Assembly: GCA_021799835.1 (NCBI GenBank)
Contig: JAJYZQ010000001.1
Location: 1 to 25,158 of the forward strand
DNA: 25,158 bases
Direction: 5' to 3'
From: a bacterium
GTDB lineage: Bacteria > Patescibacteriota > Minisyncoccia > JAJYZQ01
Shown: piece by piece, positions 14,371 through 22,732 of the stretch
How positions within the stretch are numbered: the stretch's first letter is position 1
Layout of the letters: every line of letters begins with the position of its first letter
Translations under genes and position numbers: made by a program
Notes under the pieces: generated by a model
Told to the model about the DNA's origin: nothing
Database searches by the model: none
Seen by the model: the letters and a program-made list of their open reading frames with translations, nothing else

Positions 14371-15945
14371 TTAGTGGGTTCGGCCGATGAGATTGAACAT
14401 AGAGTTCTTTGAGGTGGCAAGCAGGAAGAGATTTTTTGCCGTAGCAAATCCGTAGTCTATGGAAAGCTGTGGCGTAGGGAAGTTCATAAAGCGGATATCA
14501 ACGCCGTTATAAGCATTGACTTGGAATGTTGTCGTAGCGGGAGAAACATTCTGTGTCTGTAATGTTGGCGCTAAGCTCGTCGGAATGCTTGGCTCCCAAG
14601 CAAGCATAAAGTTTTGCAGCGCGGTGAGGTTAGAGTACTGCGCGGCTAATCCTAGGCGATTGTTTGTGCCATCAGCATAAATGAACAGCGTATAGGTATT
14701 GGGATTGACCATACCCATTAATGTACTGAGACAGCTGCTGTTTTGCGGTTGGCTGCAAATATTTGCGGGAACTGAAACATCAAGGGCACTGAATAGGTCG
14801 CTGAGCGGCATATAGCTCGTGGCGTTTTGGTTTTGCGTCACAATAACAACGCGGGTAAACGTATTCGGAGTGTACTGTTCTTTCAATAAGCCGAGCAGAT
14901 TTATCGCAAGCAAGCTCAAGTTATTCGGATCAGCAGTGATAGTTTTTGTTGCATCAACCGAGAAAAGGGTCTGAGGAATAGGAAGGGTTTGCGCGGCAGT
15001 TGCGGGTGCGGTGGATGGCGACGTTGCTGGCGTAGTAACCGAGGCGGTTGATGGTGTGGTTGCGGGGTTGGTCGCTGAAGTGGATGGTATAGTGACCGGA
15101 GCGGTAGAGGGCTGTGTCACCGTAAGCTGCTTGCCGGTCTGATGGTGTGGCAAGTAGATGAAATCATAGTAATAAAGTCCCCCGCCGCCGAGTATGATAA
15201 CGAGAAGCAAGATAATCACTGCTGCCAAGGGAAATGTTTTGTGCGGCTGGGGGGTGCGGGGAGGAGGGGGAGTGTGCGGAGTAGGAATAGGTGGTTTTTT
15301 TGCGCCGAGTATTGGTGGAATTGGCGGCTTGGACAAGATAGGCGGTTGTTCTGCACGGGAAGCGTGAGGAATAGGAGGTTTTGTTGTATTAGGGATTGGG
15401 GGGACGTTTGCGCCAATAGGTCCTTTGCCAAAAAGCGCAGCAGGAGGAGTAAGTGAAGGCTCACCATTGCTGGGATGAGACTCTTGGGCAATGAAATGGG
15501 GAACAGGCGCTGCTGCAGAGAGTTTCGGTTTTGCGGCCTCTTCACGCATAATAGGTGGCTTGATAGGTGCAGGAGGAACTTGATTGGGAAAAGGAGAAAG
15601 CGGCGGCATCTTTGGCGCTGCGGGAAACGGCGGTTGCCCCATATCAGAAGTGGGCTTATTCAAGGGCTCCGGAGCGATAGTTGCCGGAATAGGTGCCGGT
15701 GTGCTCAATGGTTTCACCGGTTCTGTAGGTTTTGCAAATATTCCCGCAGGGGGCTGCACTGCGTTAATGCCAGGAGCAGAAGGAATTTTTTCCGGTGCGG
15801 GTGGCGCAAGAGGAGAGCGTTGAGCTGAAGGATTTTGCATATCGCCCTGCATAGTGCGAATGTCATATTCCTTCCCGCCGATATTCATAGTCTGATTTTG
15901 CTGGAGCGTGTTGAGATTTTGCGTGTTTGCTTTTTCGTTTGCCAT
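14371..15945 (-). CDS. Proline-rich single-span membrane protein of unknown function
   Basis: 524 aa from ATG 15945; a GTG nine codons earlier is possible. Parts: a short N-terminus with NIGGKEYDIRTMQGD, a very Pro/Ala-rich cytosolic region (~40-235, repeated PPIP, KPPI and PAPIPA segments), one membrane helix (~238-260, rich in Ile/Leu then GGGG), a Thr/Ser/Pro linker with repeated PSTA and PATT units (~279-320), and an external domain of ~200 aa. That domain ends with IDYGFATAKNLFLLATSKNSMFNLIG, similar to the C-terminal part of the next gene. Proline-rich cytosolic tails often bind partner proteins, but the function here is unknown. First gene of the cluster with the 228-aa protein and the VIT transporter. 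Confidence 0.8.
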   Translation of the reverse strand: MANEKANTQNLNTLQQNQTMNIGGKEYDIRTMQGDMQNPSAQRSPLAPPAPEKIPSAPGINAVQPPAGIFAKPTEPVKPLSTPAPIPATIAPEPLNKPTSDMGQPPFPAAPKMPPLSPFPNQVPPAPIKPPIMREEAAKPKLSAAAPVPHFIAQESHPSNGEPSLTPPAALFGKGPIGANVPPIPNTTKPPIPHASRAEQPPILSKPPIPPILGAKKPPIPTPHTPPPPRTPQPHKTFPLAAVIILLLVIILGGGGLYYYDFIYLPHHQTGKQLTVTQPSTAPVTIPSTSATNPATTPSTASVTTPATSPSTAPATAAQTLPIPQTLFSVDATKTITADPNNLSLLAINLLGLLKEQYTPNTFTRVVIVTQNQNATSYMPLSDLFSALDVSVPANICSQPQNSSCLSTLMGMVNPNTYTLFIYADGTNNRLGLAAQYSNLTALQNFMLAWEPSIPTSLAPTLQTQNVSPATTTFQVNAYNGVDIRFMNFPTPQLSIDYGFATAKNLFLLATSKNSMFNLIGRTH

Positions 15946-16090
15946 AGCACAAAATCGCCGTAAAAAATGCACTGTTCAGCAGAGCTATTTATTTACTGCA
16001 ATACAATAAATGAGTGGTCTCACACAATCGCGTATATGCCCAATAAACGAGAGAGCAGAAGAGATTGGAGAGATTATTGGTATTGTACAC

Positions 16091-18175
16091 TTATTTTTGC
16101 GACAAGGCAATTTTACCTCCCGCTTCAACGCGGATAACCGTGACATTCATAGTATCGCCAACGTTGAAATGTGCGCCGCGGCGTATCTCTGACTTATGCA
16201 GCAGGCCATCTTTGCCGGGTGCAAGCTCTATGAATGCGCCGAAATCGGTGATCTTCACTACCTTACCGGAAAAAGTATCACCAACCGCGACTTCTCGCGT
16301 CATATTTTCTATGATTGTTCGCGCTTCGTGCACGGCAGTAATATCGCGGCTTGCGATGTAGACGCTGCCGTCTTGTTCAATGTTAATAGTAGCGCCGGTG
16401 CGATCAGATATTTCATTGATGGTTTTTCCGCCGCTGCCGATCACGAGGCCGATCTGGTCGGGATTAATCTTTACGATGGCAATCTTTGGTGCCCACGGCG
16501 AGATAGTATCGCGTGGTGCGCTCAAGGTCTGCTCTATCTTATCTAATATTTCCATTCGTGCTTTGCGCGCTTGAGTCATTGCGTCACGCAGCATTTGCGG
16601 CGTGATGCCGTCTATTTTAACGTCCATCTGCATTGCGGTAACGCCACTGCGCGTTCCCGCAACTTTCAGATCCATATCGCCATGATGATCTTCGGGGCCT
16701 TGAATGTCGGTGAGTACTTTATAGTTCCCCTGTTCTCCCGTCATTAAGCCCATAGCAATGCCTGCTGCCGGGCTCACGATCGGTACGCCCGCATCCATCA
16801 GTGCCAACGTTGAGCCACATACCGATGCCATAGAAGTGGAACCGTTTGAAGATAATATTTCAGTGACGATCCGTATTGCGTAAGGGAACTGTTCTTTGGT
16901 TGGCAGAATTGCTTCTATGGCGCGCTCTGCAAGTGCACCGTGGCCAATCTCTCTCCGTCCCGGGCCGCGCAGCGGTCCGGTCTCGCCGCTGCAGAATGGC
17001 GGGAAGTTATAGTGATGGATAAAGCGTTTCGTGCCGACGAATTCCATACTTTCCATACTTTGTTCCAGTGCGGGCTCACCCAGCGTGAGTACGCTCAATG
17101 CCTGAGTTTCACCGCGGTTAAAAAGGCCGGAACCATGCGTGCGCGGCAGGATCCCCGCATCTGTCCAAATGGGGCGTAATTCATCCAGCTTTCTCCCGTC
17201 AATGCGGCGATTATGTGCCAAAACGTTCTGGTGAACGATATCATTGATCTCTTCTTCAATGAAGCGGGATGCTTGATGCACGGCAGCGTCAGGATATTTT
17301 TCTGCGATCATTTTTCCCACCTCTTTGGCAAATTTGTTCACTTCATCCATTTTTTCTAAACGCTGGAGATCGCTCAGGAGGATGGCAGAAATTTTTTCGT
17401 GCGCAAGTTCATGAACCGCTTGCTTAACCACCTGGTCATCTTCTTGCAAAGAGAGTGCCAGTTTTTCTTTGCCGATTTCTTTGCGGATATCATTGATGAA
17501 CGCGGTGAGCTTGCTGATCTCTTGGTGCGCTGCTTCTGCTGCCCGCACAATGTCTTCTTCAGATACTTGTTGTGCGCCGCTCTCCAACATATTGATGCGG
17601 TCCGCTGTTCCGGAAACTACCATATCTAACGCTGCAGTGTCGCGTTCCGCGTACGTGGGGTTAATGATGAACTGTTCGCCAACTTTACCCACGCGCACAC
17701 CGGCTATCGGGCCATTCCAAGGGATGTCGGAAATGCTCAGTGCTGTTGATGCGCCGATTAATGCCAGCACATCCGCATCATTTTCTGTGTCAAAAGAAAG
17801 CACGGTGATGATCACTTGCACTTCATTGCGCAAGCGATGGTCAAAGAGCGGGCGGATGGTGCGGTCTACTAACCGCCCGGTGAGAATAGCGTCGTCCGTC
17901 GGCCGCCCTTCACGCTTGATAAAGCGGCTGCCCTTGATCATGCCAGCGGCATAGAGGCGCTCTTCGTAATCCACGCTGAGCGGAAAATAATCAATATTTT
18001 CACGGAGCGAACCCATTACTGCAGTGACCAGAACTATCGTCTCGCCATATTGCACAAGAGCAGAGCCATTTGCCTGCTGTGCGAGAACGCCAACAGAGAC
18101 GGTCAATTCCTTGCCGCCTAACTCCATGCGAAAAGTGCGTGACTTTTCCGCCAACGCAGATGTTGATGTATTCAT
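16091..18175 (-). CDS. pnp: Polyribonucleotide nucleotidyltransferase (PNPase)
   Basis: 694 aa from ATG 18175 (MNTSTSALAEKSRTF); a frame extension to 18232 exists but does not resemble PNPase. PNPase degrades RNA 3' to 5' with phosphate. Visible: first RNase PH-like domain (YGETIVLVTAVMGS), second with the catalytic segment TDIQGPEDHHGDMDLKVAG and the FCSGETGPLRGPGRREIGHG stretch, then KH (GLVIGSGGKTINEISDRTGA) and S1 (FSGKVVKITDFGAFIELAPG) domains at the C-terminus. It stops soon after S1, with no long charged tail. It lies downstream of rpsO and the NYN gene but has its own TATAAT behind a terminator hairpin. Confidence 0.97.
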   Translation of the reverse strand: MNTSTSALAEKSRTFRMELGGKELTVSVGVLAQQANGSALVQYGETIVLVTAVMGSLRENIDYFPLSVDYEERLYAAGMIKGSRFIKREGRPTDDAILTGRLVDRTIRPLFDHRLRNEVQVIITVLSFDTENDADVLALIGASTALSISDIPWNGPIAGVRVGKVGEQFIINPTYAERDTAALDMVVSGTADRINMLESGAQQVSEEDIVRAAEAAHQEISKLTAFINDIRKEIGKEKLALSLQEDDQVVKQAVHELAHEKISAILLSDLQRLEKMDEVNKFAKEVGKMIAEKYPDAAVHQASRFIEEEINDIVHQNVLAHNRRIDGRKLDELRPIWTDAGILPRTHGSGLFNRGETQALSVLTLGEPALEQSMESMEFVGTKRFIHHYNFPPFCSGETGPLRGPGRREIGHGALAERAIEAILPTKEQFPYAIRIVTEILSSNGSTSMASVCGSTLALMDAGVPIVSPAAGIAMGLMTGEQGNYKVLTDIQGPEDHHGDMDLKVAGTRSGVTAMQMDVKIDGITPQMLRDAMTQARKARMEILDKIEQTLSAPRDTISPWAPKIAIVKINPDQIGLVIGSGGKTINEISDRTGATINIEQDGSVYIASRDITAVHEARTIIENMTREVAVGDTFSGKVVKITDFGAFIELAPGKDGLLHKSEIRRGAHFNVGDTMNVTVIRVEAGGKIALSQK

Positions 18176-18280
18176 ATACGATCTGAAGGGACAAAAATCT
18201 ATAGGGATGAAATTTTGATAGGCCGCCGACATTGCGGCGTGATCAAATGCTCACCGTTACAGATTTCAGCCCCTGTAATA

Positions 18281-18286
18281 ATTATA
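18281..18286 (-). promoter_or_regulatory. -10 element of a pnp promoter
   Basis: A perfect TATAAT on the minus strand, about 100 bases before the pnp ATG. The -35 is weak (TTCTGC at 16 bases) and overlaps the terminator stem just upstream. It gives a leader of roughly 100 bases, long enough for autoregulation as known for pnp elsewhere. Confidence 0.45.
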
Positions 18287-18296
18287 CGATCTTCCG

Positions 18297-18333
18297 AAAA
18301 ACGCAGAACTTCACGGCATACTGTTCTTCTGCG
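18297..18333 (-). terminator. Intrinsic terminator between the NYN gene and pnp
   Basis: On the minus strand CGCAGAA (18327-18333) pairs with TTCTGCG (18302-18308) around an 18-base loop, followed by TTTTT (18297-18301). It would separate the rpsO-NYN transcript from pnp, or act as a processing hairpin as in the rpsO-pnp spacer of E. coli. Confidence 0.6.
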
Positions 18334-18365
18334 CTTTCTGCAGGGCCGTATAGGGATTGCAAAAA

Positions 18366-18878
18366 TTACAGCCGCGACTTCATCAGATATTTATCCGGCT
18401 CCTGGTCTAGGTCAAAATAATCATCAGCAGATTCTTTGATCTTTCGTGAAGTGCTTTTGCCAAACGACATTACTTCCACCTGCTTGCCATGATATTTCAG
18501 GTACTCAATGACGTCGGTAAAGTCGCCGTCACCGCTCACCAGCACGATAACATCCAACGCTTCTTTAAGTCGTATCATATCAACCACAATGCCAACATCC
18601 CAGTCGGCTTTTTTAGCGCCACCGTAGAACTCCTGCAGCTCGCGCTCTTTGGTCTCAATGCCACTCGCAACGAGCGCATCAAAGAACGGCTTTTCTTCGC
18701 CGGTCTTGGTGCGTACCACATAGGCAATGGAGCGAATAAGCTTCCGTCCCGATACGGCAGTACGCAAGATCTCCCGAAAATTCACCTTATGATTATAGAG
18801 ATGTTTTGCGGAATAGTAGAGGTTTTGCACGTCTATGAATACGCCGACGCGCTGTTCTTTGTGTCTGATGATTGCCAC
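18366..18878 (-). CDS. NYN-domain (LabA/DUF88-like) ribonuclease
   Basis: 170 aa, a single NYN (PIN-like) domain. Acidic active-site residues are in the expected places: D16 in VFIDVQNLYY, D92/D94 and D100 in KADWDVGIVVDM, and D117/D119 in VLVSGDGDF; it ends with the family segment GKQVEVMSFGKSTSRKI. NYN proteins are predicted metal-dependent RNases. It starts at GTG 18878, 26 bases after the rpsO stop, so the two are probably co-transcribed; no ATG is available nearby in frame. Its place between rpsO and pnp suggests a role in RNA decay or rRNA/tRNA processing, which is inference from position. Confidence 0.9.
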   Translation of the reverse strand: MAIIRHKEQRVGVFIDVQNLYYSAKHLYNHKVNFREILRTAVSGRKLIRSIAYVVRTKTGEEKPFFDALVASGIETKERELQEFYGGAKKADWDVGIVVDMIRLKEALDVIVLVSGDGDFTDVIEYLKYHGKQVEVMSFGKSTSRKIKESADDYFDLDQEPDKYLMKSRL

Positions 18879-18904
18879 AGCAAAAAAATGAAATTATTGA
18901 GCGC

Positions 18905-19171
18905 TTATTTTCTCAATCCGAGTTTCTTAATGAGTGCGGCATACCGCTCCTCATCTTCCCGCGAAAGATAATCCAGCAAGCGCTTCCGCTTGGATACCAT
19001 CTTTAAGAGTCCGCGGCGAGAATGATTATCTTTAGGATTTTCTTTGAGGTGGTCGGTCAGTTCTTTGATCTGTTCGGTCAATAATGCGACTTGAACCTCT
19101 GAAGATCCGGTATCACCTTCGTGCGCTTTGTATTTTTGAATTATTTTCTGTTTTTTTTCTACCGTCAGCAT
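18905..19171 (-). CDS. rpsO: 30S ribosomal protein S15
   Basis: 88 aa, normal S15 length. Family signature: HEGDTGSSEVQVALLTEQI, DNHSRRGLLKMVSKRKRLLDYL, ending IKKLGLRK. S15 binds the central domain of 16S rRNA early in small-subunit assembly and in many bacteria represses its own mRNA. I use ATG 19171 (MLTVEKK); a TTG two codons earlier is less likely. A 120-base leader with a perfect TATAAT at 19302-19307 precedes it, room for an autoregulatory structure. Confidence 0.96.
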   Translation of the reverse strand: MLTVEKKQKIIQKYKAHEGDTGSSEVQVALLTEQIKELTDHLKENPKDNHSRRGLLKMVSKRKRLLDYLSREDEERYAALIKKLGLRK

Positions 19172-19301
19172 ATGCAATAGGGTATTAATTATTCTGTAGT
19201 ACTACTCTTCTGCTTCGGTATTCGGCGCGCCGATGGCCTGAGCGTGTGCTTTGGCTATCGTGGCGAAGGTTTGTGCGCTGATCCCGTTGCATTTGATTTT
19301 T

Positions 19302-19307
19302 ATTATA
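19302..19307 (-). promoter_or_regulatory. -10 element upstream of rpsO
   Basis: A perfect TATAAT on the minus strand, with no good -35 at 16-18 bases (TTGATT lies 20 bases upstream). The predicted start is near 19295, about 125 bases before the rpsO ATG. The leader contains the palindrome CGGCGCGCCG near 19222-19231. Confidence 0.45.
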
Positions 19308-19335
19308 GTATCATTTATTGAAGAAAAAATCAAGT

Positions 19336-20289
19336 ATGCCCACAGAGCGCGATGCCGCCCTTGCGCGGTACATAAATGAATATTTGGAGTATCTGGAAGT
19401 GGAGAAGAACCGCTCGCGACACACGGTTACCAATTATCGCCGGTATCTGCGCGAGTTTTTGGCGTGGTCGCAGGCATCGGAACCAACTGAAATAACCAAG
19501 GAGCTGGTGCGGCAATTTCGTTTATATTTGAATCGCAAAACGACGCGCCAATCTCCTGGACAAGATAGCCGAAATATCAAAAAGATCACACAAGGATATT
19601 ATTTGATCGCTTTGCGCAACTTTTTGAAGTATCTTGCACGTCGGGATATTCCCGCACTCTCGCCCGAACACATAGAACTGCCCAGGCCTGAAGCGCACAG
19701 CGCGCAATTTTTAGAAGGCGAAGAGCTGGCGCGCTTACTGGAAGCACCGCAAGGCGAGAGCTTGCGAGCCGTGCGTGACCGAGCGCTCCTTTCGCTTCTT
19801 TTTAGTACGGGATTGCGCGTATCAGAATTGGTATCACTGCGGCGGGATGACCTCAATATGAAGACCGGAGAATTTTCCGTGCGTGGAAAAGGCGACAAGA
19901 TCCGTGTGGTATTCATTTCTGTGGATTCTGCGGAAAAGATCACCCGGTATTTAGCGCGGCGCACCGACATTGATCCGCATCTTTTTTCGCGGATATATAA
20001 AAAAGAAAGCATGGCACAACAGAAAGATGATCTGGCAATGAGCGTGCGCTCCGTGCAGCGGCTCATCAAGCACTATTCAGCATTGGCGGGATTGCCTAAA
20101 AAAATTACACCCCACACGATGCGCCATTCATTTGCGACGGACTTATTGCGCAATGGCGCCGATCTTCGCGCGGTACAGATATTGCTGGGGCATAGCAATA
20201 TTTCTACGACTCAGATCTATACGCATTTCACCAATAAGACATTGAAAGAAGCGCATCAGAAGTATCACAGCCCCGAAAATAACCTGTAG
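19336..20289 (+). CDS. xerC/D-like: Xer-type tyrosine recombinase
   Basis: 317 aa from ATG 19336; an in-frame TTG at 19318 is less likely, and neither has a Shine-Dalgarno. An N-terminal SAM-like core-binding domain (~8-110) is followed by the catalytic domain with R161 (STGLRVSEL), K185 (RGKGDK), H260-x2-R263 (HTMRHSFAT), H286 (LGHSNISTT) and nucleophile Y295 (IYTHF). All catalytic residues are present. Length and the absence of extra domains fit XerC/XerD chromosome-dimer resolvases rather than a phage integrase. I see no second recombinase and no att-like or dif-like pair, so this may be the cell's single Xer. Confidence 0.93.
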   Translation: MPTERDAALARYINEYLEYLEVEKNRSRHTVTNYRRYLREFLAWSQASEPTEITKELVRQFRLYLNRKTTRQSPGQDSRNIKKITQGYYLIALRNFLKYLARRDIPALSPEHIELPRPEAHSAQFLEGEELARLLEAPQGESLRAVRDRALLSLLFSTGLRVSELVSLRRDDLNMKTGEFSVRGKGDKIRVVFISVDSAEKITRYLARRTDIDPHLFSRIYKKESMAQQKDDLAMSVRSVQRLIKHYSALAGLPKKITPHTMRHSFATDLLRNGADLRAVQILLGHSNISTTQIYTHFTNKTLKEAHQKYHSPENNL

Positions 20290-20417
20290 CGGTACTGTGG
20301 GTATTGCATAGTATTTTAGGTGTAGTATACTATACATTACGATACGTTAAAAATTATATATTATTGAAGTATATTACCGGAGTAATTGCTCTACGGTAAT
20401 ATATTTTCTGCATCCTT

Positions 20418-22670
20418 ATGCCGACTCGTTTCACGCGCCGAGGAGGTATGTATACGGCGGTGCTTGTTCTCTCACTCATACTCATTATGGGTGCGGTATT
20501 TTTCCGCGTTGCTTACGCCCAATGGTCTGAGCCAACCGCTCCACCCACCGGCAACAATACCAATCCTCCCCTAGACACGTCATCCACCAGTCAAAACAAG
20601 ACCGGTGCATTAACCGTTGGCTCTACAACCAACTATACTGCTGTCGGTATGTACGCCCCCATCTACTATGATGCAAACAATACCAGCTACTATCTCCAGC
20701 CTTCCAATACGGGTACCTCTGCCGTGTTTGCCGGAAGTGTAGGAATAGGTACCACCTCTCCTGCTGCACAGCTTGATGTAAATGGCAATATTGCCGTAGA
20801 CACCAACTTTAGTTGGGGAAAGCAAGCAACAGCAAACGGTAATCCTGAAGATAGTTTGTATTTCACTACTACTTTTAATGGTGGATCAAGTGTAAACGAC
20901 TACACCTATTACAAAATTGATGCACCTTCATATGTTATACAAAGCGGTGATTACTTGGAATATGATATTTATTGCAGCCCAAACAATGTAAATGGTATTT
21001 GTGATGGCGGCGTAGAACTTGGTTTTACTAATGGTGCAGTGGGGAGAAATTATAGTCCGTCCGACCAAAATGGTATTGGGTGGTTTGGCGATCACGGTGC
21101 ATATTCAAAGGGGCGGTGGTATCACCGTAAGTTTAATTTAGCAAGTATGGTGGGCCTCACCCTCAATGATGTAGATGTGGTAGAAGAAGCGAATGTAACT
21201 GGTACACTCTCCTATTATTATCGGAACATAGAGATAACTAATAATAACATACAGCAATTAGTGATCTGGAATGGAGGAAATCCGTCGGTTAATGCGCCAG
21301 ATTATACAAATTATGCTACTGCCTATTCAGTGGGTGGCTCATATTTTGCTGGAGGGTATTTTGCGGGTAATGTTGGCATTGGTACCACTGCTCCCCTCAT
21401 CCAACTTCAAGTGGGCAGCAATGGCGGCATCTATAATGATGGCAGTACGGAAATGTTCAGTAAGAATTTATATTACAACAATGCGTGGGACTATATAGCT
21501 AACGGTTTTGCGAGTGGCATCCTTGCAGATTCTAGTGGCAATGTACATTTCTACACCGCACCCTCTGGTACGGCGAACACTACGGCAGCACTTACTGATG
21601 ATATGACCATATTGAATAATGGTAATGTTGGTATCGGCGTCGGCAATCCTGCAGACAAACTCACCATAGCAGGTACCTCATATCCCACCTCATTCACAGG
21701 TATTGGCTCCACAGTCGGTATTACTGGGGGCATCCCTACTAATGGGTTTGCCAAACTTACCTTTGGCAATGGCGCGGGAGGTGATTACGGTGGTATCGGC
21801 CTTTTGGTGACTAATAGCGGCAGCTATCTCTATTTCGGCACGTCAAACAACTATGCCAGTGGTATCACCAACAATGCCATGGTTATTGACTATAACGGCA
21901 ATGTGGGCATTGGGACAACAAGCCCAGGATATAAACTAGAAGTAAATGGCGACATACTTGCTGATGGATGGCTGCGCACCTCGGGTAATACGGGTTGGTA
22001 TAGCCAAACCTATGGTAGCGGCTTTTATATGACTGATAGCAGTTGGATCCGCAGTTATGGAGCAGCAGGCCTCTGGTTTAATAGTGGCCTTATTGGCACC
22101 AATGGCGGTTTAACAATTGGCTACGGAGGATCTTCTAGTCCCAGCGGAGGAGCAATCATTGCGGGCAACGTCGGTATTGGAACGGCCTCTCCCGACCAGC
22201 TACTTACTGTTTCCGGTATTATTCATTCCACTTCCGGTGGATTTGAATTTCCTGATGGTACAGTGCTTACTTCTGCATTGCCAACAGCAAGCTGTACCAA
22301 TATATCCGGAGGAAACAGCGGCGCGTTAGCTTCGGGTGGCAGTTATTCGGTGACCTCGGTAAGCGTCGCAACGAGCTCAACAAAAACACTCATTTCAACA
22401 TTCTCTGACGCGGATTGGTATTACAACGGCTCAAGCTTTGCGTACTACATCACTTATCTATGTGGAGCAAGTGGCGGATGCGTTGTGAATAACTATAACT
22501 ATGCTAACATTGGATATAGCACCGGCTCTAATAATGGGGGTGTGCATATGTCACGGATTTATCCCAATATGCCGGCTGATACCTATACAATGTATTTTGA
22601 AGTGGGCGCACCATACGGGGGCACGATTGGTTGGGACATCGGGTCGTTGTGTTTGAGCACGATGGATTAA
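20418..22670 (+). CDS. Secreted surface protein with VGIGTTSP repeats
   Basis: 750 aa. An Arg-rich start (TRFTRRGG) and a hydrophobic stretch (~12-30) are followed by AYA-QW, a good signal-peptidase site near residue 34-35. The mature part opens with QWSEPTAPPTGNNTNPP, a start often seen in Parcubacteria secreted proteins. Five copies of a (G/N)VGIGTTSPxxxLxVxG unit begin near residues 106, 316, 401, 493 and 582; such units occur in tail-fibre and adhesin-like proteins. Between copies 1 and 2 lies an inserted domain (~130-300) rich in Tyr/Asn/Gly. The end of the repeats carries FEFPDGTVLTS, then a ~140-aa C-terminal domain with a few Cys. Likely cell-surface or filament-associated; binding partner unknown. 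Codons look more T/A-rich and Thr/Asn/Gly-heavy than the neighbours. Confidence 0.8.
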   Translation: MPTRFTRRGGMYTAVLVLSLILIMGAVFFRVAYAQWSEPTAPPTGNNTNPPLDTSSTSQNKTGALTVGSTTNYTAVGMYAPIYYDANNTSYYLQPSNTGTSAVFAGSVGIGTTSPAAQLDVNGNIAVDTNFSWGKQATANGNPEDSLYFTTTFNGGSSVNDYTYYKIDAPSYVIQSGDYLEYDIYCSPNNVNGICDGGVELGFTNGAVGRNYSPSDQNGIGWFGDHGAYSKGRWYHRKFNLASMVGLTLNDVDVVEEANVTGTLSYYYRNIEITNNNIQQLVIWNGGNPSVNAPDYTNYATAYSVGGSYFAGGYFAGNVGIGTTAPLIQLQVGSNGGIYNDGSTEMFSKNLYYNNAWDYIANGFASGILADSSGNVHFYTAPSGTANTTAALTDDMTILNNGNVGIGVGNPADKLTIAGTSYPTSFTGIGSTVGITGGIPTNGFAKLTFGNGAGGDYGGIGLLVTNSGSYLYFGTSNNYASGITNNAMVIDYNGNVGIGTTSPGYKLEVNGDILADGWLRTSGNTGWYSQTYGSGFYMTDSSWIRSYGAAGLWFNSGLIGTNGGLTIGYGGSSSPSGGAIIAGNVGIGTASPDQLLTVSGIIHSTSGGFEFPDGTVLTSALPTASCTNISGGNSGALASGGSYSVTSVSVATSSTKTLISTFSDADWYYNGSSFAYYITYLCGASGGCVVNNYNYANIGYSTGSNNGGVHMSRIYPNMPADTYTMYFEVGAPYGGTIGWDIGSLCLSTMD

Positions 22671-22694
22671 AACCTTACCACTGAGGGCAAGGTT
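22671..22694 (-). terminator. Hairpin between the surface-protein gene and tsaD
   Basis: AACCTT-x-CC pairs with GG-x-AAGGTT around a six-base loop. Read on the minus strand it is followed by TTTTAAT, so it may end tsaD transcription; on the plus strand it directly follows the stop codon but lacks a T run. Confidence 0.45.
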
Positions 22695-22732
22695 CGGTCT
22701 CAATTAAGAGTAGCTCCGGAATCTTTTACACC

